Part shown: positions 12,701-22,800 of the stretch, piece by piece | Numbering within the stretch: the first letter of the stretch is position 1 | Layout: every line of letters starts with the position of its first letter | Assembly: GCA_002633005.1 (NCBI GenBank) | Contig: NMRA01000031.1 | Coordinates: 461,383-525,382, forward strand | Direction: 5' to 3' | Source: Phoronis australis | Lineage: Eukaryota; Phoronida; Phoronidae | Length of the DNA: 64,000 bases | Notes under the pieces: model-generated | What the model was told of the DNA's origin: nothing | The model's database searches: none | Seen by the model: the letters and a program-made list of their open reading frames with translations, nothing else | Made by a program: the position numbers and the translations under genes

Positions 12701-15700
12701 AATAAAATAACCGCAGCCCAAAAGATAAGATTGTTTATCACCTTTTCAAGAGACCTTTGAATCGAAAGGCCAACGACAACTCTAGGAGTTTTTAGTAGTA
12801 CTCCATACATGGAAAACGGCACAACAGACGTACGATGCTACCAATCAAGACTAATGCCACAATGAAATTGTACCGCAGCAATTAAAATATGGCCTTCAAT
12901 TTTATTTGAAGCCAGGGTACAATTACACCATAACTTGTACCGCACATGCCAAGAACAAAATACTTCAAATATGTAAGTTCCTGAAAAGCTGACCCTAGCA
13001 CGCTACTTCAGAAAATTACGGTGTGTTAATCCTGTTTAATTTATGAACACAAAGAACAGCTGGTCTCTACCCTACCTTATGCCTAAAATAGAAAGATGGA
13101 TGCGCCGAGTAAGCACACTTAACGATGACATAGTTTGAGGTTCATTTTCTTTATTGATAACAACACCGTTAAACGTCACTGTTCCCCGAAGTCGGCCGGT
13201 TGCCGTGTTCATGGTGTGGAGTGCACTCAGTATGTCGTCTGACCTCTATGTGACACTTGGCTGCAGCGCTGATGACCTAGGTACACCACTATACACCCTG
13301 CCAGCTGACATTACACCCTGCCTCCACACTCAAGCAGACAAGCAGCCCACACCAGCAGCCCGGCACAGTCCAAGGCTCATATCGGGAAGTGTACCCAAGA
13401 CAAACTTCAAAGATTACATACTGGGCAGATACCTTATCTTCAGTTGTAACTGTCCAACAATAGTGAAAATAGGGCAAAGGAAGTTGAGGTGAGATGCTTC
13501 ATTCTCCAAACAGCAAACGCAACAAAATGAGGAGTTCAGTGGTGAGCTAATGAGACACTTGTGGTAAGCATGCTTCATTTCAGGACACAGTATGCTAGAC
13601 AAGATGGATTCTATTTTGTCACACGTGTCCACAAAAATAAATAACAAAAATATTTGTCTTATAGACAGCATGGTTCATCAAACAACATTTGGGAAAATTA
13701 AAGCCCTTGTCAGGGTGTGCATAGTAAACCATAAAAACGGAAAAACGGAATTATTTTTGTCCTAAATTAAAGAGTTTTTATACCAATTACACGTAACTCA
13801 TTGCTGCTATAGCCAAGCCTACACCTATACACACATAGACATGAGCAAGGATCAGCTCATCACTAAAGTTACCACCAAACAAATATTTAATGGAAGTACA
13901 TGTCTGCTAAGATTGAAGCATCACTATTGGATAACACAAATAATTTTTGTTCAGCTCGACACGTTTCTATGCCTCTAATTGAATCTATAAAAAACAAAGG
14001 TAGCAAGCATGTTGACACAACATCTTGAAAAATCCGACGAGTTCTTAAAACTTAAGTGAGACAACTCGGAAGGAACATAGTTACTAGCATAGGCCAAACA
14101 AGACACATGATGATAATGCTTCCTGGGTATACATGCACTGCCACCTTTTGGCGACTTACACAACTATAATTTTCTAATGTTGACAAGTGCTATTATCACT
14201 GAAGTCCTAACTACAATTGTAACACAAAACTGGAAAGCAGTTCTACAGATAAAACAAAAAATTATTGGAGGAATGGTTCAGACCCCACTCCACCAGGACC
14301 AGTCAAGTCTAATAGAAATTAATTATCCTGACATTTTTGCTACACCACTATTAACCAAAACACATGGTGGGTAAGTAGAATAGAGAATTTACTACTCCTA
14401 ATAGCCTTACCTAGTTGTACTGACAACACTTTTTCAATACTAAAACAGATTTTGTCCTAGATCATAACCTCAGTTTATCATGTCAGTATGGGTCTACTCT
14501 GAGTGTACGAAGGAAAGACCAAGGATCGGTTCAATGAAACACAACTTATGAAATAAATGAAGTCAAAAATTTTGTGGAATGGTCCAACTCCCAATTATTG
14601 AATGAGTTCGTTTTTGCTACAGAACAGTTAGCACATAGTTTTCAATAATTCCCAAAGTATCTGACTGACCAGCAGTTATAAATATACCTAAGGATATTTT
14701 CAAATATTGAAGCAAAATTCGATAATATTTTACCTAGTTGCGCAAAACGAAAGTCAAAATTTCCGACTTCAAAGTCTCGAATAAGATTACCCAAGACAGT
14801 GCTCAAGGCTGCTGTCCACTCCAGTGTCGCCACCTGGTGAATGATGAATAGACAAAAAGAAACCAATAGTAGAATGCGGACTATACAAATCACTTACTTG
14901 ATACTTAGCAGTCGTTGTTGGTCCTCCTCTGACATGTGCTCCACAGAGGTGAGGTCATCCGCTGGAGGTGGCGGAGGAATCACCATAATCTTGTCCCCAC
15001 CATAGTCATCAACCACATCTAGGTCGTCAATATTGGTCTGAGGAACCGCATCCCTCTCACACTGCGGTGATACCGGCGCTGCTTGCAGACACCCTTGATC
15101 CACTACCATTACTGTCTCTGCTTCGGGTAATGCCGGCACCGACTCACGATTGTCACCAGTATCCAGCGAGTCTGGGGACAAAGCCTCCGTCATCTGTTCA
15201 TCCTGGTTAACCAGACCATCCACAGGAGGCGCTGCCACGTCCCCACCTTCAGCGTCGCTCCGTCTGCGCTTTACATAGTCAAAACTTGAGGTCTGGTAGT
15301 TGTCCAAGTCCTTCACTCTATCCGAGGTGCTGCTCGACTCCCCAGCCCATGAGGCCCGATCAGCTTTATACTTGGCCCATGGCTTTACTCTCCTCTGTGG
15401 TACCTCTACGTCACCCTCCTGCTTTGATGGCTGTTTCTGTTCAGCCGACTGCTGAGCTCTCTCCCGCCTCTCAGCGTCCAGCCTTTTCGCTTCGTTTATT
15501 TGACTGGAGTGGTTGAAGGCGTCACTCAGGTTACGCCCCTGCCAATACTCGTCAGCCAACATCAGCGAGGCATTGATGTCATCCATACTTAAACGTTTCT
15601 CCTTATTGTCTGGCGCGCTCTGGGTACGCGACCGCCGCTGGACCGGGGGCGCGTCGTCTTCCACGCGATTCTGTCTCGAGATAGGCACGGCTGCAGCACT

Positions 15701-18700
15701 GTGGGAAGTCTCATCTCCAAGCGGTGGATATTTGGTGATGGTGGCGGTGACATCAGCTAGAAATGGGAGTTAACTGTTTAGTAATGAAAGTAGTGATGTC
15801 TTGCAGAAATGAAAAGTGACTGGCAACTGAGTAGTAAGAATCACATGCACCATGTCAGTGAATTAATCCACGCATCTCATAGGTTTGGTAAGCAATGCAG
15901 TCAAGCGCAGTCAACAACAACAACAACAACAGCAACAACAATAACATGACCTTATATTACAACAGTAAACAGGCACAGTAAGTCAGCAAACAAAGGTAAA
16001 ATGCACATGAGATATGGATAGGATAGCAGCATGATTACCTGACAGAGGTCGCCGGGTACGCGGCACATGAGGCGGAGAAGCTGACAAGCTGTCGAAACTA
16101 CTGCTGTGCACGGGCTTACGCGGGGAGACGGGTGGAGGTGCGCCACGGTTGCTTGGCCGAGGGGGCAAGGGAGGGGGCTGATCAAGGTTCCGTGACTGCT
16201 GGTTGGGTCTGGCCTGGGGTGTAGCGTGGTGGTGATGATGGTGACGTCGACCGTCAGAGTGGTGCTGATGACGCAGGCTGGGTGTACCTGGTAGAAGGGG
16301 TGCAATGGTGAGGAGCAGCAGACAGGGAGACAGACAGACAGACTGACAGGCAGACAACCAATAACCAAGGATACCAAGGTCAAGCTAGTCAATACATCAA
16401 CTACTGGACAGGAGTGAGTCAAAAACAGAGAGTTCAATACTTTCAACTGGTGTGATAATTGGGATGAAAGTAAACCTTGCATTATTTCAAGTTTTCTTTT
16501 CACTAAGTGCAGCTTTAAACTGTGAAACCAAGTAGTTGGCTAATTTTGCCCATCAAATTCCCTTGCCAGATTACTATCGGTTTCAACAATCAGTTGGAAT
16601 TGAGATCCGCCAAGTGACTCAATTGAGGCAATCAACCTTTACAAGGTCAGAAGCATTGTTTTGCGTTAATGCGCAATAGAGTGACCTCTTGTGAGTTGAC
16701 GTATTGAATAAAAACGAGCAAGACAATAGAAGCATGCTATGGGAAGGTGTCCACTATTTCTCCGATATTTCAGGCACCTAACATTGATCAATAATGGCGT
16801 CTTGAAGTAGCCTCCACTATAAGGCAAATACATCGCTGACCGCTGTACCATTGACCTTTAAGTCCCAAATAACACTGGGATTTTTTTCTGAATGTAGTCA
16901 AACATGCCTGTGGCCAGGATTAAAAGGCTGAAGACACAGCTGAAAACCACAAGTGGTGTTTAACATCTCAGCCATGCTTTACATTGTGAAAGGTTTTGAA
17001 AGCTGAAATAGTTCTCTTTTTGCGAAGACTGGTGTCAACTGAGATCAATAGTATTGCGTAATAAAATCTTTATACATCATAGATTAGGTACACATAACAG
17101 TGTTAGAGAAATAAATTAGGTACTGTGTGCTTTGTCAACAAATTATCTTAAATACATGTTTCATTAAATACAACACATATCCATATTTAAAGAACTTTGA
17201 ATGCAAGACTTGCTGGAAACCGGGATATTACTATAACAAATATTTAAGATTACGTAGGACCCTAGAAAAATGTCCAAATTTGGCTAGCTTCAGGACATCG
17301 TACCTCAGAAATGGCCGATTGGATTTATACGAAACTTTCAGATATTATAATGATGTATGCAGTGTTCTCTAAAACGAAGTTAAGATTTTTTAGAATGTTC
17401 CATCTTCGCATGAGGGCTATCAAAAAATAGGACTTATACAGTTTTTATGAAATCTCTGAAGTTGCATAAAATCAAAACGACATAAAATTTTAGAGAACTG
17501 TAACAGCATTTTCGAGATGATATATTGAGCATTAATATTGAATAAAATTTATAATTATGTTATTGATACCACTATTTTGATATACCTTTCTTTCTAAGTT
17601 TTACTAAAAATACATGGTGTAATGACCCACTTAATAGAGAATAAACAGTAAATCCAGGCTACAGGCTTTCCACTTTCAGAAAATGCATACTTTAACTGAG
17701 TAAAAAAATTTTGTTCTGTAGATATTTGGCCGAATAACGTAGAGTCAACGCAATGAGCATTTAAATGCAGAAAGCAATGAATCAAGAGATGGGCAATTAA
17801 GCAATAAAACAAGGTTGTTTTAAGGTTAAACTTTTCGAGATCCAGCTGAAGAACTTAAAAACTTGAATGGCTATGATAGTACTGACACTGATACGTCTAC
17901 GGGAATCTCCTTCAGCAAAAATCAAAATGCGCAAATCGTGTCCAAATTTTCTTTCCTGCTAATTCACGGAAACAATTGTAGCAACACAATGCCCTTATTT
18001 TCACTTGCTGACCCCATTTCTATCATTCTTACAGGGGCATTAACACTACATGTAATGAATCTAAAACAAAGTTTTTGGTGCAATTTAGAGCACTTGAACA
18101 ATGGACTCACAACATGAAAAACATTTATTTTGGCATTTTTTGTGCAAAATTAAAGAAACATCACTGTAAGTAACTAAGCACCACCATTTCAATCATTTCA
18201 ATGGAAAAGCAGACAAAACTCGTGATTTTCAAATATGACTCGAAATTTTAATCATGGCTCAGAGCTTTTCAGGCAGGGCTCAAGATTTTCAAACATGGCT
18301 CATAACCTTTCAAACACTGTGCAACAACCTGTGGACATAAATAAAAGCCAAAACACCATGTATAACTATGAAATTAAAAACACAGATAAACCAACTGGGT
18401 AATGGACTGGAAAGGCAGGCCTTTTGTAAAGTAAATAATGCGCTGGATTTGGATAAATCATGCGGAACTATACAAATACTGCACAATGAGTCATGCATGA
18501 TGCAAGACAATAGGTGTCAGGATGGTAGTCAACATGCCTGTATATGTAGTAGTGTTCAAAAAAGTGGACAATGATTGTCAAAATTCATCTGGCTTCAACG
18601 AAGCAAAAACCTAGAAGACAAAGACTAAATCGTTAGAAAATTAGCCTGGAATTTTTCTTCTGAAATTTCGGCGACTTCTATTAGGAAGAAATATCGTCCA

Positions 18701-20006
18701 ATTCTTTGAAAACTACAAACGTTAAGTGACAATTAAGCACAACATTTCTATAAGTTCATCTACATAGGAACAAAGAAAACACAAGAATCTAATAAATCTA
18801 TGAGAGAAATCTAGTTCTACGCCCTGGAACAAACTAAGGTGGGGGCATAGAGACTATCTAAATGCGGCTACAAAAATATCATTCTCCTTCCATGTTAGGG
18901 AAACCCCAGTATTTTGAAAACTTCCCATCGCATCTCCTCTGAGTTAATGCCCAATGGCTTGTAAGTCACTGGAGTAAACAATAGATGGCGAAGTTAAAAG
19001 GATTGCATCACGTGCATGGATTTTTAATTAACTTTTCCTGATGTTCCTATTTTGAGGAGCTGCGATGGCACTTTAGGTACACAACTAAAGCTTTCCTACT
19101 AACTACAACTGCCCAAAACAGGGGAGGTGCGACCTGACACCTGTAATGCTATAACAAACATAAACATAACTCACTTGTGTAATCCTGTACCAGGTCACTC
19201 TCAGACTTGCTGTGGTCTTTACTGCCATTTTTCCTACCCAAAGACGAGTCGTACGTGCCGTTAACATGGACCTCATCGCCACGTTGATCGTCCAGCATGT
19301 CCAGCGAGGCATGTCGCCTAGCCGGACCGCGCTGCATCCTGGTTGAGTGCATATCTGCCAGTTTCTCCACCTCGGCAGGATCCGAGGAGGAGCGAAGTTT
19401 CTTGCCGCTGTCATCGTGAGGGGGAGACACGTGAACTGGTCTCTGCGCCCGCACAGGCGAGATACGACGCGCTTCCCAAGGCTTTGCCGAGCTTATGGTC
19501 TCTTTCTCCAGCTGTTGAAACATGGCGCGGGTATTCTTGAATCGCTCGACGTGACTCATTCTGTTCTGAGGTTTGTTGCGACTCTCGTGTTCACTTGTTG
19601 GGGCAGGCTCCACGTGCTCGGGTGATGGATCGTGTGTGTTCAGTAGACGGGCGTGCACCACGTTCTTCATTTCCTGCTCTGGTGGTGACACCTGCTGGAC
19701 GCCCAGAGGTTCCTTGCGTTTGGGTAATGGGTGGTGACGAGTTGGGCTAGTTTTCCTCACCATCTGAGGTGGTGGACGCGAAGGTGATACCTTCCTCGGT
19801 GCTGTGTTGTGCGTGACGTCGCGCGAGTGCTCCCACATGTTCTTCATACGGCTCACGTTACCGAAGAACCGCGTACCTGCCTTTTTCTCCGGCTCATCCA
19901 TGACGGCGTCATCGTCGTCATCACCAATGATCTTGCTCCCACTGCGAGTACGACTCAGCGCTAGGATTTCATGGCGGATGTCACCTTCAGTTGTGACAGC
20001 ATCCAT
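536..20006 (-). CDS. PPP1R9: Neurabin/spinophilin orthologue (PP1 regulatory subunit 9), 11 exons, 3' end outside window
   Basis: Scaffold protein that bundles F-actin and targets protein phosphatase 1 to the actin cytoskeleton and synapses. Eleven exons join with matching phases into 1073 codons (3219 nt), all with GT-AG borders. Order seen: actin-binding-like N-terminus ([12 protein letters not shown] at 47-58, [14 protein letters not shown] at 154-167), Ser-Pro-rich linker, His run, proline motifs, acidic stretches, PP1 docking motif KIRF (about 769-772) followed by the family block DPIKV, the [19 protein letters not shown] block, a PDZ domain (about 814-904) with carboxylate-binding loop GLGLSI, then charged helix and the start of the coiled coil. 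The C-terminal coiled coil (and SAM domain if present) lies beyond position 1. Vertebrate neurabins have about 1100 residues or fewer, so this protein is larger. The start at 20006 has an in-frame stop four codons upstream. The symbol is at family level: one invertebrate gene corresponds to vertebrate PPP1R9A and PPP1R9B. Confidence 0.95.
1178..1352 (-). CDS. PPP1R9: Neurabin coding exon 10 (residues 950-1008): charged helix
   Basis: About 58 residues made almost only of Glu, Gln, Arg, Lys and Leu (for example [20 protein letters not shown]), predicted by eye as a continuous helix, either coiled coil or single charged helix. Vertebrate neurabins have an acidic linker (DDDETGEYATDEE) at this place, so this looks like a lineage-specific replacement or expansion. 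Phase agrees with both neighbours. Confidence 0.88.
1833..1988 (-). CDS. PPP1R9: Neurabin coding exon 9 (residues 898-950): PDZ end and helix start
   Basis: [20 protein letters not shown] closes the PDZ domain and matches FVIGREKPGQVSEVAQLIQQ of neurabin. The rest is a Gln/Arg/Glu-rich helix ([12 protein letters not shown]). It ends in phase 2. Confidence 0.93.
2380..2507 (-). mobile_element. LINE reverse-transcriptase fragment in neurabin intron 8
   Basis: On the minus strand the sequence just past the exon 8 donor reads [18 protein letters not shown], the conserved F-x-D-L-x-KAFD-x-x-x-H motif around the first catalytic Asp of non-LTR reverse transcriptases. Only some 40 codons are readable. 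It is a relic, not a functional gene. Confidence 0.6.
2510..2614 (-). CDS. PPP1R9: Neurabin coding exon 8 (residues 863-898): PDZ C-terminal half
   Basis: Encodes [20 protein letters not shown] and [15 protein letters not shown], matching the PDZ strands and second helix of neurabin (RIQVNDQIVEVDG, AATVLRNTKG). Donor CA|GTGAGT. A reverse-transcriptase-like fragment begins immediately beyond this donor. Confidence 0.95.
3772..3892 (-). CDS. PPP1R9: Neurabin coding exon 7 (residues 823-863): PDZ core
   Basis: PDZ ligand-binding loop [16 protein letters not shown], then [20 protein letters not shown], almost identical to vertebrate family members. The GLGLSI loop binds C-terminal carboxylates of partners. 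Exon borders TTTCAG and AG|GTGAGC; it ends in phase 2. Confidence 0.97.
4040..4318 (-). mobile_element. Possible second reverse-transcriptase relic in neurabin intron 6
   Basis: A 92-codon open stretch contains [18 protein letters not shown], resembling the same RT motif as at 2380-2507. The remainder is not recognisable, so this is either a strongly decayed LINE fragment or a chance match strengthened by that motif. Confidence 0.4.
4421..4553 (-). CDS. PPP1R9: Neurabin coding exon 6 (residues 779-823): segment between PP1 motif and PDZ
   Basis: Encodes [18 protein letters not shown] and [16 protein letters not shown], nearly identical to vertebrate neurabin/spinophilin over the stretch that folds onto PP1. 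NVFPVDLQK is the first PDZ strand. It starts in phase 0 after CTACAG and ends in phase 1. Confidence 0.96.
5561..5855 (-). CDS. PPP1R9: Neurabin coding exon 5 (residues 680-778): PP1-binding motif
   Basis: Acidic region followed by the family signature: [11 protein letters not shown], then [18 protein letters not shown] matches the RVxF consensus for PP1 docking and aligns with KIKF/KIHF of neurabin and spinophilin, with the following APIKV-like residues conserved as DPIKV across the splice junction. The Ser two places before the motif (PSKIRF) could modulate PP1 binding by phosphorylation, by analogy with neurabin. Donor AAA|GTAAAT, phase 0. Confidence 0.95.
5856..11965. other. Neurabin intron 4 (6.1 kb)
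   Basis: Largest intron. It contains a 27-bp near-repeat at 6590-6650 (two copies of a GGTCAGACTA-type unit) and the CA-rich minisatellite at 6940-7435. From about 7440 to 11965 I see no exon that joins in phase, no transposon motif and no RNA gene. A GC-richer open patch at 9890-10100 was considered and rejected as an exon. Confidence 0.6.
6940..7435. repeat. CA-rich minisatellite with interleaved roughly 30-bp unit
   Basis: Alternating AC/CA-rich tract in which ATGCAAACATACACGTACAC recurs about every 30-40 bp among (CACA)n and TACACA runs. Open frames on both strands across it encode only His/Thr or Cys/Val repeats and are not genes. Confidence 0.93.
11966..12064 (-). CDS. PPP1R9: Neurabin coding exon 4 (residues 647-680): acidic 99-nt cassette
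   Basis: Small acidic exon containing [13 protein letters not shown]. It starts with one nucleotide completing Lys and ends with two nucleotides of a Gly codon at GG|GTAGGC. Because its length is 99 nt, joining exon 3 directly to exon 5 also keeps the frame (Asn at the junction), so it is a possible cassette exon. Acidic stretches at this place, before the PP1 motif, are typical of neurabins. Confidence 0.8.
12065..14897. other. Neurabin intron 3 (2.8 kb), nothing recognised
   Basis: AT-rich intron without recognisable coding, repeat or RNA features. Short open frames at 13150-13490 and 14180-14370 have no family signature. Confidence 0.55.
14898..15756 (-). CDS. PPP1R9: Neurabin coding exon 3 (residues 361-647): disordered linker
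   Basis: Long exon (859 nt) encoding a polar, probably disordered linker: a basic patch near its start (VQRRSRTQS), the segment [27 protein letters not shown], then an acidic part with [15 protein letters not shown] followed by five prolines. It starts in phase 1 (completing an Ala codon) and ends in phase 2 at AA|GTAAGT. Its GC content is visibly higher than that of the flanking introns. No domain is recognised. Confidence 0.9.
15910..15946. repeat. CAA trinucleotide microsatellite
   Basis: About a dozen CAA/CAG/AAT-type triplets in a row in neurabin intron 2, 90 bp downstream (minus strand) of exon 2. Confidence 0.9.
16039..16287 (-). CDS. PPP1R9: Neurabin coding exon 2 (residues 278-360): His run and proline motif
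   Basis: Low-complexity linker with a run of six histidines just after its start, PPPLPPRP (a class II SH3-ligand-like motif) and PRKP/PRTRRP basic-proline stretches. The 249-nt exon is phase 1 at both ends, so it can be skipped without a frameshift. It has no counterpart that I recognise in vertebrate neurabins. It is supported by open frame, clean splice sites and phase agreement with both neighbours. Confidence 0.85.
17230..17440 (+). repeat. Dispersed repeat family 1, copy a
   Basis: Aligns with 28935-29135: shared blocks include TACGTAGGACC, ACCTCAGAAATGGC, GAAACTTTCAGA and GCATGAGGG, in the same order and spacing, with about 25-30% divergence by eye. Not coding. Probably an old transposon. 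Confidence 0.75.
18219..18317. repeat. Degenerate 26-bp tandem repeat, about four units
   Basis: Successive phrases such as CTCGTGATTTTCAAATATGA, CTCAAGATTTTCAAACATGG and CTCATAACCTTTCAAACA are variants of one unit. Confidence 0.6.
18631..18716 (+). repeat. Short dispersed repeat family 2, copy a
   Basis: AAATTAGCC...TTCTTCTGAAAT...AGAAGAAATATCGTC is shared with 41042-41128 in NPEPPS intron 8. Moderate similarity over about 85 bp. Confidence 0.5.
19175..20006 (-). CDS. PPP1R9: Neurabin coding exon 1 (residues 1-277): actin-binding region
   Basis: Opens with [15 protein letters not shown] and an Asp run at 29-33. The segments [14 protein letters not shown] and [14 protein letters not shown] align with the conserved blocks of vertebrate neurabin (NVNRIKNLF and FTETRKMFE) that belong to its F-actin-binding region. 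Between and after them lie at least six SP sites with nearby basic residues (RKVSP, RKTSP, RRISP), candidates for proline-directed phosphorylation, a known control of actin binding in this family. The donor is AA|GTGAGT and the exon ends in phase 1. Confidence 0.93.
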
Positions 20007-20117
20007 AATGATAGTTCACGATCTGTTTAGGCAGCTACTAAACGATGTCCACCATCAGGAGTGTGACTGTTTGTTTATGGCCCGGGAAATGTGGTAGAAA
20101 AGTTAGGAACTGATGAC
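20007..20117 (-). promoter_or_regulatory. PPP1R9: Probable 5' UTR segment of the neurabin first coding exon
   Basis: Upstream of the ATG on the minus strand there is an acceptor-like site (pyrimidine stretch then TAG) ending at 20118, so the first coding exon may begin at 20117 with about 111 nt of 5' UTR and a further non-coding exon upstream. An in-frame TGA lies four codons before the ATG. I could not locate the promoter. Confidence 0.4.
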
Positions 20118-20149
20118 CTAGAACAGAGATAAAAAATCGTCATATGATT

Positions 20150-22800
20150 TTTTTTAATAAGTTTATTTGCAGACACAGAAATTGACAATGGAATACAGTA
20201 GAAAAGAAAACTAACAAAAACACATTAATTCTCACATTCACACATTCCAGCTCTGCTTGAATTTATACTGAATATATAAGGGTTTCAAAAAATTCCAGCA
20301 AGTCGAGAGGTGATTCTCTAGATTTCATAGTTGTCCATGTCTTGACAGTGTCAAATAAAATTGGGTGAAATCTCTGAAGTACAGGAATACATGAAGACTT
20401 CGAACAAGTATTGTGAAGTACCGAGCCACAGTTAATATGTGACTAATTTCATACTAATGATACCCTAAGTATGCAAATAGCAGGACACGCTTTTCAGTCA
20501 GTAACAGGTAAGCTCCAACAACATTTGAAATCCATGTTTGTAATTTATTCCAAAAACATAATGTTACTGCAGACTGCCATGTCACGTTATTCTGACTTAA
20601 GCGTACGAATACGCTCGTTTCCCCGTCATATCAATAGACTTGTTACTGCGTAGTTCTTGCGCCAGATGTCGCTCTCTCTGACTACTCTTTCTCGTGCCGC
20701 CTTTTTCAAATGCCATTGCACAAATGTTTATGTTGGAGGAATGTCTACTGTACATACTTATTTCAACAGGTTTTGGTTGGGCTTGGGGCAATATCGACGT
20801 AAGTACTGGTGTTTCTTGATAGAAAATAGTTTAACTGCATTCGCTAGTTTTTCCCTGTTCTATCAGTGTATTTAACCTTTTTGAACGCTTACTATTAAAG
20901 AATGTCCTTTGCCCGATGCCATTTTCTTGGGCGTTGTCCGGAGAATTGGCTTGTTATCTACATGGTATAGCATTATGTAACGTTGTAACATTTCAGTTAA
21001 CCTGCTACTGTCACTTCTACTGCTGACAATAAAAGAGTAAAGACCCCCCCAAGCCTGTTTTGTTTTGCACCAACAAAAAGTACGTGCTCACATTTCAAAA
21101 AAATGATTAAAAGTTTCTACAAGTTCACAAAATGAGCATTAGTCGTTTTTGACTATTTTCATTTTCTTAAAAATATGTTTTGTGCTAACTTTTTTATGAA
21201 TGTGATAATACTTAAAAACTTTCAAATGAGGCTGGAGCAACAGTTTAAAAGACATAGTATAAATCTGTTTAACTTGCTGGTCAGCAAATAACTCTGACAG
21301 GGCTTGGAATGACCAATGACAAAAAACGCGGAAACTTTGAAACTCTTACGGCCCAAATCATGCCCGATAACCAGCCTTGAAATGGTCAATGTGAACCTTT
21401 CCTTGACAAAAAAAAACGTTACCACCATCAGTAGCATGCGTCTGCGTCCTTTTAGCTCGCCCGTCCACTCCCAACGCACACATTTTTGGCTGCAGAGCCG
21501 TAGTATTTGTCGCCGCGCTTAACAATAACACGAGACGCCATTGAAAATCCCACCACACTGTCCCAGATGCCCCGGCAATGTTGACAATTTACGTTCCTCC
21601 GAAACATAAAGAGCAACTTCCGCTTTTCGAGGTGAACGTCGCCTGCAACGCCGCGGTAAGAAAGGAATTTGCCGCGGAAATTTCATATCAAATCCGATTT
21701 TTTTTACGCGGGAATATTATAAAAAAGCGGAAAGCACATTTGAAAAAAGCGGAAATCCGCGTTTCCGCGGAAAATTCCAAGCCCTGCTCTGACAAACTGT
21801 GTTCCACATCAGGAACTGATATCTCTGTAGAAAGTAATACATCTTTTGTCCATCGTGTGTCAGTCTGATCCGGTGCAAAGTCCTGCATGCTACTGACTCT
21901 ATCATTAATCATAATATCAGAAATTTTCATTGTCTTGGCCACAGCATTGTGCTTCATCCAATTGCTCAATTTGTACCTTTCCTTTAAAACCTCACGGCAA
22001 GACAATAATTTATTTTCGAAATCTAATAAGTTTTGAACAAAAACAACTCCAACACTGTAGTATCTGATATAGAACACAGTTTTCCCATTTATCAAAATAT
22101 TTTTGTTATTCTATACAACTTGATTTTTGAAACCAATATTCTCATGTAAGTAGCTGTTATTTGCTCCCAGAACCATAACATATCCGACTACAATAGGTTG
22201 AAATTTTCTATAAGCAAATTTTTATAAGCGTAATTAGATTTTAAGATTAAACAACCTCCATTCTTTCTATATTCAAAAAATTAATGAATACATCCCATTC
22301 TTTATTTTTTCCTTCTAAAAACGTGGATTCCAAAATGTTGACATCTGGAACAGCTAAGCCCCCTCTTTCCCTGCTATTTACAGTAACACCTCTTCTAACT
22401 CTTCGGGGTTTATTCCGTCATATGAAACCCAGGATAACATTATTTACCTCCCGTCTTTTGTTGGGAGGCATACCTGTGTATTCACAACATAAATTATTTT
22501 GGACATAGCCAAAGTTTTGATCACTTCAATTCTACCAAGTATGGAAATATTGAGGCTTTTCCATATATTTAATGTTTTATGAAAATTTTAAATTTTGTCA
22601 TTATAATTATGGGCATTGATTTTTCCTTATTGTACCCAAAATATACGCCCAAACATTTGATTGGCTATCCAGACCATTTCAAGTCACACAAAATTTTGTT
22701 GCGTTCCTCATCTGATGAACGTGGGATGAAAACTACACCGCAGAATCTGAGCACTAAAGTTTTCAATTTCACTGACCAGTAGACTAAGAAAACACAACAC
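20150..22800 (-). mobile_element. Degenerate L1/Tx1-like LINE, 3' half, with nested insertions
   Basis: Minus-strand translations, with frameshifts and stops, show the C-terminal part of a LINE ORF2: LNIWKSLNISILGRIEVIK, then TLAMSKIIYVVNT (about 22400-22570), NNKNILINGKTVFYIRYYS, VGVVFVQNLLDFENKLLS and KERYKLSNWMKHN (about 21940-22130). This is the order typical of the L1/Tx1 group after the reverse transcriptase. A 3' UTR follows, ending near 20150 in an AATAAA signal and an A-run. It is interrupted by a 490-bp hAT-like element at 21297-21786 and by about 620 bp of unrelated sequence (roughly 20495-21110). The 5' part is missing. Copy B lies at 52520-54000. Confidence 0.8.
21297..21786. mobile_element. 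hAT-like non-autonomous element (490 bp) inside the LINE
   Basis: Terminal inverted repeats CAGGGCTTGGAAT...ATTCCAAGCCCTG. CTCTGA is directly repeated on both flanks, and the LINE copy near 53812 shows the unoccupied site. The interior has repeated GCGGAAA/CCGCGG words and no coding capacity. The apparent 135-codon frame at 21688-22095 is a chimera of LINE and this element. Confidence 0.85.

Larger units (their letters stand above)
16288..19174. other. Neurabin intron 1 (2.9 kb) with dispersed repeats
   Basis: Contains the dispersed repeat copy at 17230-17440, a degenerate roughly 26-bp repeat at 18219-18317 and a short dispersed repeat at 18631-18716. No exon is recognised. Confidence 0.6.

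Noticed and set aside
15286-15773. Plus-strand open frames over neurabin exon 3
   Set aside because: Antisense shadows of a GC-richer coding exon.
21688-22095. A 135-codon minus-strand gene
   Set aside because: It is a chimera of the LINE C-terminal coding end and the inserted hAT-like element.
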